Assembly: GCF_030373225.1 (NCBI RefSeq)
Contig: NZ_JAUCZG010000016.1
Span: 23,744 to 87,743 of the forward strand
DNA: 64,000 nucleotides
Source of the DNA: Hydrogenophaga sp.
GTDB taxonomy: Bacteria > Pseudomonadota > Gammaproteobacteria > Burkholderiales > Burkholderiaceae_C
Reading direction: 5' to 3'
The notes beneath the pieces are model-generated. The model had not been told where the DNA came from. It did no database searches and saw only the letters and a program-made list of their open reading frames with translations. Position numbers and translations under genes: made by a program. Positions 34,365 to 41,597 of the stretch are shown in pieces (the stretch's first letter is position 1; each line of letters begins with the position of its first letter).

Positions 34365-34439
34365 CCGTTTGCCCTGAGCTTGTCGAAGGGCTCTTGCGGT
34401 GTGGGTTGGCGGGGGCTTCGACAGGCTCAGCCCGAACGG
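34365..34439. repeat. REP-like palindrome between pcaJ and pcaF
   Basis: A 24-base left arm (34365-34388, containing CTGAGCTTGTCGAAG) pairs with a right arm (34416-34439, containing CTTCGACAGGCTCAG) at 20 of 24 positions, with a 27-base loop. The GAGCYTGTCGAAG motif is a widespread extragenic palindrome in proteobacterial genomes, from memory of the class. It is unrelated to the junction repeat. Confidence 0.8.
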
Positions 34440-34463
34440 ACATTTTGCTGGGTCCAGACAGAC

Positions 34464-35186
34464 TCAGGTCGCGATGGGCAGGCCCACCAGGCGTTCGAGT
34501 TCGGCGTGCTCCAGACCGTCGACCTTGTCGATGAGCCTGAGGCCGAGCGGCGTGCATTCGAGCGTGGCGAGATCGGTGTAGATGCGTTTCACGCAGGCGA
34601 CACCGGTGAGCGGGTAGGTGCAGCTGGGCACCACCTTGCTGCGGCCCTGCTTGTCGAGCAGATCCATCATCACCCAGGTCTGTTTGGCGCCCACGGCCAG
34701 GTCCATCGCGCCGCCCACGGCGGGAATGGCGCCCGGCTCGCCGGTGCTCCAGTTGGCGAGATCGCCGGTGGCCGAGACCTGAAACGCTCCGAGCACGCAG
34801 ATGTCCAGATGGCCGCCGCGCATCATGCCGAAGCTGTCGGCGTGGTGAAAGTACGAGCCTCCCGGCAGCAGCGTCACCGGCTGCTTGCCGGCGTTGATGA
34901 GGTCGTAGTCTTCCTCACCGGCGGCTGGTGCCGGGCCCATGCCCAGAATGCCGTTCTCGCTGTGCAACACCACCTCGATGCCCTGGGCGAGGTGGTTCGC
35001 CACCTGCGTGGGCATGCCGATGCCCAGGTTCACGTAGGCGCCGTCGTGGATGTCGCGCGCGACGCGCTGCGCGAGTTCGGCCTTGCTGCGGCGCTGGGGA
35101 GCACGATCCGGCGCCGGGCCGCCCCAAGCCGGATCAGCCCCCTCGGGGGGCAACGACCCGCGAAGCGGCGGAGTGTGGGGGCTCAT
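34464..35186 (-). CDS. pcaJ: 3-oxoadipate CoA-transferase subunit B with repeat-encoded N-terminus
   Basis: With PcaI it moves CoA from succinyl-CoA to 3-oxoadipate. The catalytic Glu77 sits in HSENGILG, and the beta-subunit signatures NLGIGMPTQVANHL and GGHLDICVLGAFQVS are intact. At 240 residues it is longer than the usual 213-225. The family normally starts a few residues before SKAELAQRVARDI (here residue 34). Residues 2 to about 32 (PHTPPLRGSLPPEGA and on) are encoded by a copy of the dispersed junction repeat. The only in-frame starts before the domain are ATG 35186, overlapping the pcaI stop by 4 bp, and a TTG at codon 12, both in or at the repeat. Some of the repeat must therefore be translated. 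Confidence 0.93.
   Translation of the reverse strand: MSPHTPPLRGSLPPEGADPAWGGPAPDRAPQRRSKAELAQRVARDIHDGAYVNLGIGMPTQVANHLAQGIEVVLHSENGILGMGPAPAAGEEDYDLINAGKQPVTLLPGGSYFHHADSFGMMRGGHLDICVLGAFQVSATGDLANWSTGEPGAIPAVGGAMDLAVGAKQTWVMMDLLDKQGRSKVVPSCTYPLTGVACVKRIYTDLATLECTPLGLRLIDKVDGLEHAELERLVGLPIAT
35105..35181. repeat. Junction palindrome repeat inside the 5' end of pcaJ
   Basis: GATCCGGC (35105-35112) pairs perfectly with GCCGGATC (35128-35135) around the core GCCGGGCCGCCCCAA. The GCCCCCTCGGGGGGC palindrome and the tail ending in GTGGGGG follow. Core and tail match the copies at 55.4 and 63.9 kb, but the arm sequence is different. Confidence 0.92.
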
Positions 35187-35884
35187 GGTTCCCCCTTGAA
35201 ACCGCCGGCCTGGGTGGCCACGCGGTCGATGCGAACGATGTTTCCAACGTGGATGCCGGGGGTGACGATGGTTTCCGGGTCGAGTTCGCCGAGTTCGACG
35301 ATGTGGTGCACGGTGGCCACCGTGTGGCGCGCAGCCATCGCCATGACCGGCCCGAAGTTGCGCGCGGCCTTGCGGTAAGTGAGGTTGCCCCAGCGGTCGC
35401 CGCACTCGGCCTTGATCAGCGCCACATCGCCGGGCAGTGGCGACTCGAACACGTGGTGGCGGCCGTTGATCTCGCGGGTCTCCTTGCCCGCGGCCAGGGC
35501 CGTGCCATATCCGGTCGGCGTGAAAAACCCCCCGATGCCGGCGCCGGCCGCGCGCAACCGCTCGGCCAGGTTGCCCTGGGGCACGAGTTCGAGCTCGACT
35601 TTTCCGGCGCGGTAGAGCGCGTCGAACACATGGCTGTCGGCCTGGCGCGGGAAGCTGCAGATGATCTTGCGCACCCGCCCGGCCGCCAGCAGTGCGGCCA
35701 GCCCGGTGTCGCCATTGCCGGCGTTGTTGTTCACCACCGTGAGGTCGCGCGCGCCCTGCTCGATCAGGCCGTCGATCAGCTCGGAGGGGATGCCCGAAGT
35801 ACCGAAGCCGCCGATGAGCACGGTGTGCCCGTCCTGCACGCTGGCCAGCGCGTCGGCGATCGACGGGGAAATCTTGTTGATCAC
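35183..35884 (-). CDS. pcaI: 3-oxoadipate CoA-transferase subunit A
   Basis: Alpha subunit of 233 residues with the CoA-transferase I signature LIGGFGTSGIPSELIDGL and the NNNAGNGDTGLAALL loop. It ends GGFKGEP. I chose GTG 35884 (then INKISPSIADAL, the usual family start) because AGGAGA lies just upstream. An ATG nine codons earlier (35911) is an alternative but lacks a Shine-Dalgarno sequence. The stop overlaps the pcaJ ATG by 4 bp. It is divergent from the IclR regulator. Confidence 0.94.
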   Translation of the reverse strand: MINKISPSIADALASVQDGHTVLIGGFGTSGIPSELIDGLIEQGARDLTVVNNNAGNGDTGLAALLAAGRVRKIICSFPRQADSHVFDALYRAGKVELELVPQGNLAERLRAAGAGIGGFFTPTGYGTALAAGKETREINGRHHVFESPLPGDVALIKAECGDRWGNLTYRKAARNFGPVMAMAARHTVATVHHIVELGELDPETIVTPGIHVGNIVRIDRVATQAGGFKGEP

Positions 35885-35922
35885 ATGGTCTCCTGTGCGG
35901 GCCTTGGGCATCGCGTTGAAAT

Positions 35923-35949
35923 TTTGTTCGCCTGAAGAACAAATGTTCG
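35923..35949. promoter_or_regulatory. Operator candidate between pcaI and the IclR gene
   Basis: TTTGTTC (35923-35929) and GAACAAA (35937-35943) form a perfect inverted repeat with a 7-base spacer. A third copy of the half-site, TGTTCG, follows at 35944-35949. A palindrome plus one direct repeat is the operator layout reported for PcaU/PobR-type IclR regulators. It is centred in the 103-bp divergent promoter region. Confidence 0.65.
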
Positions 35950-35987
35950 TAGATTGAATTATAAACAGGACATTGCGCCATCCGACC

Positions 35988-36788
35988 ATGCCGACCGCCG
36001 ACACCACCACCCCACCCCGCCCGGGCGACAGCTACGTTCAGTCGTTCGCACGCGGGCTCGAGGTCATCCGCAGCTTCAGCGCGCAGGCGCCGCGCCAGAC
36101 ACTCAGCGAAGTGGCGGCGCGCAGCGGCCTCACACGCGCCGGCGCCCGCCGCATCCTGCTCACGCTGCAGGCGCTGGGTTACGTGGAGAGCGACGGCCGT
36201 GACTTCCGCCTCACCGCGCGCATCCTCGATCTCGGCTTTGCCTACCTGTCGTCGATGCCGATCTGGAACCTGGCCGAGCCGGTGGTCGAGGCGCTGGTCG
36301 ACTCGGTGAAGGAATCGAGCTCGGCCGCGGTGCTGGACGGCACCGACATCGTCTACGTCATGCGCGTGCCCACCCACAAGATCATGAAAAACTCGCTCGG
36401 CATCGGTTCGCGCCTGCCGGCGTACTGCACCTCGCTGGGTCGCATGCTGCTGGCCGGGCTGGACGACACCGAGGTGCGTGAGCGGCTGCAAGCCTCCGAC
36501 CTGCAGCCGCTCACCCGCCACACCGTCACCGACCCGGCCGCCTTGCTCGGCCGCGTGCAGGCAGCGCGCAGACAGGGTTGGTGCCTGGTCAACCAGGAGC
36601 TGGAAGAAGGTCTGATCTCGCTGGCTGCGCCGCTGGTGGACGCCGGTGGCCGCACCGTCGCGGCACTCAACCTCAGTGGTCAGGCCAACCGCACCAGCGC
36701 ACGCGTGGTGCAGGAAACCTTGTTGCCCCCGCTGCTGGACGCAACCCGCCAGATCTCGGCCCTGCTCGCGGTGAAGGGCAGCGCATGA
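35988..36788 (+). CDS. IclR-family regulator (PcaR/PcaU-like)
   Basis: The 266-residue protein has an N-terminal winged helix (TLSEVAARSGLTRAGARRILLTL, about 38-60) and a GAF-like C-terminal effector domain (GSRLPAYCTSLGRMLLAGL, then LVNQELEEGLISLAAPL). These match regulators of the beta-ketoadipate pathway that respond to 3-oxoadipate or protocatechuate. It is divergent from pcaI, so the pcaIJF genes are its likely target. ATG 35988 precedes a short Thr/Pro-rich leader. It overlaps the next gene by 4 bp. Confidence 0.93.
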   Translation: MPTADTTTPPRPGDSYVQSFARGLEVIRSFSAQAPRQTLSEVAARSGLTRAGARRILLTLQALGYVESDGRDFRLTARILDLGFAYLSSMPIWNLAEPVVEALVDSVKESSSAAVLDGTDIVYVMRVPTHKIMKNSLGIGSRLPAYCTSLGRMLLAGLDDTEVRERLQASDLQPLTRHTVTDPAALLGRVQAARRQGWCLVNQELEEGLISLAAPLVDAGGRTVAALNLSGQANRTSARVVQETLLPPLLDATRQISALLAVKGSA

Positions 36789-37435
36789 ACCCGACCCTGA
36801 ACAACGTGGCCCTGTGGGGCGAAGGCCTGCGGCTGCTGGTGGAGGTCGGCGCCACCGCGGCGTTTGCCCTCTCGGGCGTGATGGCGGGCGCACGCAAGCA
36901 GCTCGATGCGGTGGGCGTGTGCGTGGTCGGATTTCTCGCGGCCTTCGGTGGCGGCACGCTGCGTGACCTGCTGCTGGACCAGCGGCCCTTCTTCTGGGTG
37001 CGCCACGTCGAACTGCTGTGGGGGGTGCTTGCGCTGTGTGTGCTGGCCATGCTGTTCCTGCGCTCGCGGCACTTCGCGCTCACCGAGCGCGCCATGCAGT
37101 GGCCGGACGCGCTGGGCCTGGGCCTGTTTGCCGCCACCGGCGTGCACCAGGCGCTGCTGCTGGACATGCCCGCCCTGGTGGCGGTGCTCATGGGCCTGAT
37201 CACCGGGGTCTTCGGCGGCGTGCTGCGCGACGTGGTGTGCAACGAGATTCCCAGCGCTTTCCACGACCACCGGCCCTACGCCGTGTGTGCATTCGCCGGC
37301 AGCTGGGTCCATGTGGGTCTGTGGCACCTGCAGGCACCGGGCTGGGTGGCGCTGCTGGCCTGCGTGGCCGTCACCGCCGGGCTGCGCGGACTGGCCCTGT
37401 GGCGCAACTGGCAACTGCCTGCCTGGCGGCTGTGA
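36785..37435 (+). CDS. Trimeric intracellular cation channel (TRIC)/UPF0126 membrane protein
   Basis: The 216-residue protein has seven helices and two internal repeats carrying the GGGTLRDLLL and GGVLRDVVCNEIP glycine hinges of the bacterial TRIC (YadS/YicG) family, which form K+-permeable trimers in studied members. Its start overlaps the IclR stop by 4 bp, an unexpected partner. The physiological role is unknown. Confidence 0.92.
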   Translation: MNPTLNNVALWGEGLRLLVEVGATAAFALSGVMAGARKQLDAVGVCVVGFLAAFGGGTLRDLLLDQRPFFWVRHVELLWGVLALCVLAMLFLRSRHFALTERAMQWPDALGLGLFAATGVHQALLLDMPALVAVLMGLITGVFGGVLRDVVCNEIPSAFHDHRPYAVCAFAGSWVHVGLWHLQAPGWVALLACVAVTAGLRGLALWRNWQLPAWRL

Positions 37436-37462
37436 AGCCCGGCGCTGCGGGACAATCACCCC

Positions 37463-37897
37463 ATGTTCAACCCATCCCAAGCCGATGTGCGCCGCTTCTT
37501 CTGCGCGGTGCACGCCAAGACAGAGCAGCAGCAGCCCATGGAGGCGATCGAGACCCTCGCCAGCCAGTGGATCGCCGAACATCCCGAGTACCACAACGAA
37601 CTGGCCGATCTGGACGGGTCACTGGCGCGCATCGGCGCGCCCGGCACCGAACGCGACAACCCGTTTCTGCACCTGTCGATGCACCTGTCGATCAGCGAGC
37701 AGTGCAGCATCGACCAGCCCCCCGGCATTCGCCAGGCGGTGGAACTGCTCGCCGCGCGCCGCGACGACCTGCACGCCGCTCACCACGAGGTGATGGAGTG
37801 CCTGGGCACCATGTTGTGGGAAAGCCAGCGATCGGGACGCCCCCCCGACGGGCAGGCCTACATCGACCAGGTGCGCCGAAGGGCGACGGGAGATTGA
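37463..37897 (+). CDS. DUF1841 protein
   Basis: The 144-residue soluble protein has the family hallmarks MFNPSQADVRRFF at the N-terminus, HPEYHNELAD and NPFLHLSMHLSISEQ in the middle, and QPPGIRQAVELL. DUF1841 proteins are widespread in beta-proteobacteria and of unknown function. It is 27 bp after the TRIC gene, so probably cotranscribed, and a terminator lies downstream. Confidence 0.9.
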   Translation: MFNPSQADVRRFFCAVHAKTEQQQPMEAIETLASQWIAEHPEYHNELADLDGSLARIGAPGTERDNPFLHLSMHLSISEQCSIDQPPGIRQAVELLAARRDDLHAAHHEVMECLGTMLWESQRSGRPPDGQAYIDQVRRRATGD

Positions 37898-37902
37898 CAC
37901 CC

Positions 37903-37982
37903 CCCGCGTCGCCTTCGGCGCCTCCCCCCTCTCTCGCCTTCGGCGGGAAGGGGGCGACATCCTGGGCCGGTGGAGCCGGACC
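37903..37982. repeat. Compound intergenic palindrome after DUF1841
   Basis: CGCCTTCGGCG occurs twice. GTCGCC near 37907 can pair with GGCGAC near 37954, and GGCCGGTGGAGCCGG adds another stem. This is a REP-like intergenic element in the gap between DUF1841 and the cytochrome gene, with no coding content. Confidence 0.55.
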
Positions 37983-38046
37983 CTTGATGCCCCTGGATCA
38001 GATGACCTCGTGCCTGCGGACCGCGCTCCGGCTTTGTCCCCGGAAA

Positions 38047-38075
38047 GCAAAAAGCCGCTCGGTGAGCGGCTTTTT
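38047..38075. terminator. Bidirectional terminator between DUF1841 and the cytochrome c gene
   Basis: AAAAAGCCGCTC (38049-38060) pairs with GAGCGGCTTTTT (38064-38075) around GGT. A- and T-tracts on both sides fit the two convergent genes. Confidence 0.92.
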
Positions 38076-38092
38076 CGCTGGGCAGTCGGCGC

Positions 38093-38761
38093 TTACTTGA
38101 AGCGTGGCTGCGGCACCACCTTCATTTCGCCTTCCAGCGAACCGAGGTACTTCGCGATCTCGCGCATTTCAGCGGTGGAATACTGCTTGGCGATGCCGGC
38201 CATGATGCCGTTGGAGCGGCCCACCACCGGATTGCCTTCGACCGTGTAGGCCTTGAGCGCGAAGAAGAGGTAATCGGCATGCTGGCCGGCCAGCTTCGGA
38301 TAGCTCGGGTCGATCGGTTTGCTGAAGTTCGCACCGTGGCAGGAAGCGCAGGCCCCTTTTTCAATCAGGGCGGCGGCGGTGGTGCTGGCCGTGCGGGGCG
38401 TGTCGGGCGCGGCCTTGTCGGCGTGCGATGCGTAGTAGGCACCCAGGTCGGCCATGTCCTGCTCGCTGAGAGAGCCGGCGATGCCGCGCATGGTGGGGTG
38501 CTTGCGGTCGCCCTTCTTGTAGGCGTTGAGCGCCGAAACGATGTAGGCCCCGGTCTGGCCCGAGATCATCGGCACCTTGTGGATTTCGGGAAAGCTGTTC
38601 TGGTAACCCACGATGCCGTGGCAACCGATGCACATGTCGGCTTTTTTCTGTCCGGCGGCCACGTCACCGGTCAAGGCCTGGGCATGAACCGAGAAAGCGG
38701 CTGCGCAAAGCGTCGCAGCGGTGACAAGGGCGCGGGTGGTCGAAGACAGCAGTGAGGTCAT
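38093..38761 (-). CDS. Periplasmic diheme cytochrome c (c4-like)
   Basis: The 222-residue protein has a signal peptide (about 1-28, ending VHAQ) and two cytochrome c domains with heme motifs CIGCH (44-48) and CASCH (138-142). Distal Met candidates are in PTMRGIAG and GIMAGIA. The two-domain layout is that of cytochrome c4, an electron donor to oxidases. A link to the caa3 or a cbb3 oxidase is inference. It is divergent from the moxR gene. Confidence 0.92.
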   Translation of the reverse strand: MTSLLSSTTRALVTAATLCAAAFSVHAQALTGDVAAGQKKADMCIGCHGIVGYQNSFPEIHKVPMISGQTGAYIVSALNAYKKGDRKHPTMRGIAGSLSEQDMADLGAYYASHADKAAPDTPRTASTTAAALIEKGACASCHGANFSKPIDPSYPKLAGQHADYLFFALKAYTVEGNPVVGRSNGIMAGIAKQYSTAEMREIAKYLGSLEGEMKVVPQPRFK

Positions 38762-38943
38762 TTTGCAAGCACAATGAATGAGTCAGCGGGGGAAAATCAA
38801 CGGCTGATTATATAGACCGGTTGCGGCACGCTTTCCCTCGAAAACCCCCGGCGGTGCGAGCCCTGCAGAGCTGCTGCCCGCAGCCGCGGGGCGGGAGCAC
38901 CCGGGCAGCCGCCCCTTGTTCAACCCTTCCAGCAGAACAACCC

Positions 38944-39786
38944 ATGAAATTCCAAGGTTCCGAGAACTACGTCGCCACGCAGGACCTGATGCTGGCGGTC
39001 AATGCCGCCATCACGCTCAAGCGTCCGCTGCTCGTGAAGGGCGAGCCGGGCACCGGCAAGACCATGCTGGCCGAAGAGGTCTCCACCGCCCTCAAGCTGC
39101 CGCTGCTGCAGTGGCACATCAAGAGCACCACCAAGGCCCAGCAGGGCCTGTACGAATACGACGCGGTGAGCCGCCTGCGCGACAGCCAGCTGGGTGAGGA
39201 GAAGGTCAAGGACATCCACAACTACATCCTCAAGGGTGTGCTGTGGCAGGCCTTCACCGCCGACGAACCGGTGGCGCTGCTGATCGACGAGATCGACAAG
39301 GCCGACATCGAATTCCCGAACGACCTGCTGCGCGAACTCGACCGCATGGAGTTCTATTGCTACGAGACGCGCGAACTGGTGCGCGCCAGGCACCGCCCGC
39401 TGGTGTTCATCACCTCGAACAACGAGAAGGAACTGCCCGACGCTTTTCTGCGCCGCTGCTTTTTCCACTACATCAAGTTCCCGGACGCCGAGACCATGCA
39501 GCGCATCGTCGACGTGCACTTCCCCAGCCTGAAGAAGGAACTGCTGGCCGCAGCCATGAAGACCTTCTACGACGTGCGCAACCTGCCCGGACTGAAGAAG
39601 AAGCCCAGCACCTCCGAGCTGCTCGACTGGCTCAAGCTGCTCATGGCCGAGGACATCCCGCTCGAAGCCCTGCAAAGCGCCGACAGCAAGGTCAGCATCC
39701 CGCCGCTGGTGGGCGCGCTGCTGAAAAATGAACAAGACACCACCTTGTTCGAGAAGCTGGTCTTCATGAACCAAAGGAACCGTTGA
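38944..39786 (+). CDS. MoxR-family AAA+ ATPase
   Basis: The 280-residue protein has Walker A GEPGTGKT (33-40), Walker B ALLIDEIDKAD (111-121), sensor 1 VFITSNNEKELPDAF and Arg finger-type LRRCF. MoxR ATPases act with VWA-domain partners as chaperones that activate metalloenzymes or complexes. The CoxE-like VWA partner lies 620 bp downstream, with a GNAT gene in between. ATG 38944 is the conserved start (MKFQGSENYVATQDL). The upstream open frame is not conserved sequence. Confidence 0.95.
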   Translation: MKFQGSENYVATQDLMLAVNAAITLKRPLLVKGEPGTGKTMLAEEVSTALKLPLLQWHIKSTTKAQQGLYEYDAVSRLRDSQLGEEKVKDIHNYILKGVLWQAFTADEPVALLIDEIDKADIEFPNDLLRELDRMEFYCYETRELVRARHRPLVFITSNNEKELPDAFLRRCFFHYIKFPDAETMQRIVDVHFPSLKKELLAAAMKTFYDVRNLPGLKKKPSTSELLDWLKLLMAEDIPLEALQSADSKVSIPPLVGALLKNEQDTTLFEKLVFMNQRNR

Positions 39787-39797
39787 ACGGGTTCGCC

Positions 39798-40391
39798 ATG
39801 TCGTTCGTTCAACCCGTCACCCTCCGCTCCAACGGCATTGCCCTGCTTCCGCTGTCGCTGGACCACGAGGACGGCCTGCGCGCTGCGGCAGCCGACGGTG
39901 AACTGTGGAGGCTGCGGGTCACCTCGGTGCCCGAGCCCTTTGAGACGCGCGGTTACATCGAAACGGCGCTGACGATGCGCAGCGAAGGCCACCGTTTCGC
40001 CTTTGCGGTCACGGAAGAGGCCACCGGCCGGGTGCTTGGCAGCACCAGCTTCCACGACATCCTGCCGGCGGTCAAACGCGTGGAGATCGGCTACACCTGG
40101 TACGCAAAAAGCGTGCAGCGCAGCCATGTGAACACCACCTGCAAGCTGCTCATGATGGGACACGCCTTCGACACGCTGGGCTGCCACGTGGTGGGCTGGC
40201 GCACCGACAACTACAACGTTGCCTCGCAACAGGCCATCGAGCGGCTGGGCGCGAAAAAGGACGGCGTGATCCGTGGCCACGCGCTGCGCCGCGACGGGAC
40301 CATCCGCGACACGGTGATGTACAGCATGCGTTCTGGTGAGTGGCCGGAGGCGCGTGCCCAGCTGGTGTACCTGAGTGGCCTTCACACCTGA
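39798..40391 (+). CDS. GNAT-family acetyltransferase (RimJ/RimL type)
   Basis: The 197-residue protein fits the GNAT fold: a VLGSTSFHDILPAVKRVEIGYTWY beta region and the acetyl-CoA segment NTTCKLLMMGHAFDTLG, then NVASQQAIERLGAKKDG. Such enzymes acetylate protein N-termini or small molecules. The substrate is unknown. It sits between moxR and the VWA gene, 11 bp after the former and 14 bp before the latter, so it is cotranscribed with a module it does not usually belong to. ATG 39798 was preferred over a TTG five codons upstream. Confidence 0.9.
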   Translation: MSFVQPVTLRSNGIALLPLSLDHEDGLRAAAADGELWRLRVTSVPEPFETRGYIETALTMRSEGHRFAFAVTEEATGRVLGSTSFHDILPAVKRVEIGYTWYAKSVQRSHVNTTCKLLMMGHAFDTLGCHVVGWRTDNYNVASQQAIERLGAKKDGVIRGHALRRDGTIRDTVMYSMRSGEWPEARAQLVYLSGLHT

Positions 40392-40405
40392 GACCGGGAG
40401 CCCCC

Positions 40406-41593
40406 ATGCTGATCGACTTCTTCTACACCCTGCGTTCGGCCAAGCTGCCGGTCTCGGTCAAGGAATACCTGATGCTGCTGGAGGCCTTGCAGGCCGACGT
40501 GGTCGGGCCACGCAACCCCGATGCCTGCAGCATGGACGACTTCTACTTCCTGGCGCGCACCGCGCTGGTGAAGGACGAGAAGCACTACGACAAGTTCGAC
40601 CGCGCCTTTGCCGCCTATTTCAAGGGCGTGGAGATGATCGCGGACTTCACCAAGCCGATCCCCGCCGACTGGCTGCGCCAGGAGATGGAGCGCATCCTCT
40701 CCGATGAGCAGAAGGCGAATGCACCCAGGATGGACTGGGACGAACTGATGGAGACGCTCAGGAAACGGCTGGAGGAGCAAAAGGAGCGCCACGAGGGCGG
40801 CAGCAAATGGATCGGCACCGGCGGCACCTCGCCGTTCGGCAACAGCGGGCAGAACCCGCAAGGGGTTCGCATCGGTGGCAAGGGTGGCAACAAGAGCGGC
40901 GTGAAGGTTTGGGAGCAGCGCGCCTACCGCGACTACGACGACACGCAGGAGCTGGGCACACGCAACATCAAGGTGGCGTTGCGCCGCCTGCGCAAGTTCG
41001 CGCGCGAAGGCAACGAGTTCGAACTGGACCTGCCCGACACCATCCGCGCCACCGCGGCCAACGCCGGCTACCTCGACATCAAGATGATCCCGGAGCGGCA
41101 CAACAACGTGAAGGTGCTGCTGCTCATGGACGTGGGCGGCACGATGGACGAACACATCCAGCGCGTGGAGGAACTGTTCTCGGCCGTCAAGGGCGAGTTC
41201 AAGCACCTGGACTTCTACTACTTCCACAACTGTGTCTACGACTTCATGTGGAAGAACAACCGCCGCCGCTATGCCGAGAAGTTCCCCACCTGGGACATCA
41301 TCCGCAAGTACAACAAGGACTACAAACTGATCTTCGTGGGCGACGCGACCATGAGTCCTTACGAAATATTGCAACCCGGCGGCAGCGTGGAATACAACAA
41401 CGAGGAGGCCGGCGCCGAGTGGCTGCAGCGCCTCACGCACGCTTTTCCCAAGTACGCATGGATCAACCCGGAACCTCAGGGCGTGTGGCAGTATCGACAG
41501 AGCATCAGCGTGATCCAGCAACTCATGAGCCAGCGCATGTTCCCGCTGACCTTGAAGGGGCTGGAAGACACGATGAGATTGCTCTCGAAATAA
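40406..41593 (+). CDS. CoxE-like VWA-domain protein
   Basis: The 395-residue protein has a long helical N-terminal half, a Gly-rich linker (about 131-166), and a C-terminal von Willebrand A domain. Its MIDAS motif reads DVGGT (242-246) where DxSxS is canonical, so the first metal-coordinating Ser is Gly. This is the expected partner of the MoxR ATPase. Known CoxD/CoxE pairs insert metal centres. The client here is unknown. ATG 40406 has GGGAG upstream, and tamA begins 4 bp after its stop. Confidence 0.92.
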   Translation: MLIDFFYTLRSAKLPVSVKEYLMLLEALQADVVGPRNPDACSMDDFYFLARTALVKDEKHYDKFDRAFAAYFKGVEMIADFTKPIPADWLRQEMERILSDEQKANAPRMDWDELMETLRKRLEEQKERHEGGSKWIGTGGTSPFGNSGQNPQGVRIGGKGGNKSGVKVWEQRAYRDYDDTQELGTRNIKVALRRLRKFAREGNEFELDLPDTIRATAANAGYLDIKMIPERHNNVKVLLLMDVGGTMDEHIQRVEELFSAVKGEFKHLDFYYFHNCVYDFMWKNNRRRYAEKFPTWDIIRKYNKDYKLIFVGDATMSPYEILQPGGSVEYNNEEAGAEWLQRLTHAFPKYAWINPEPQGVWQYRQSISVIQQLMSQRMFPLTLKGLEDTMRLLSK

Positions 41594-41597
41594 CTGA

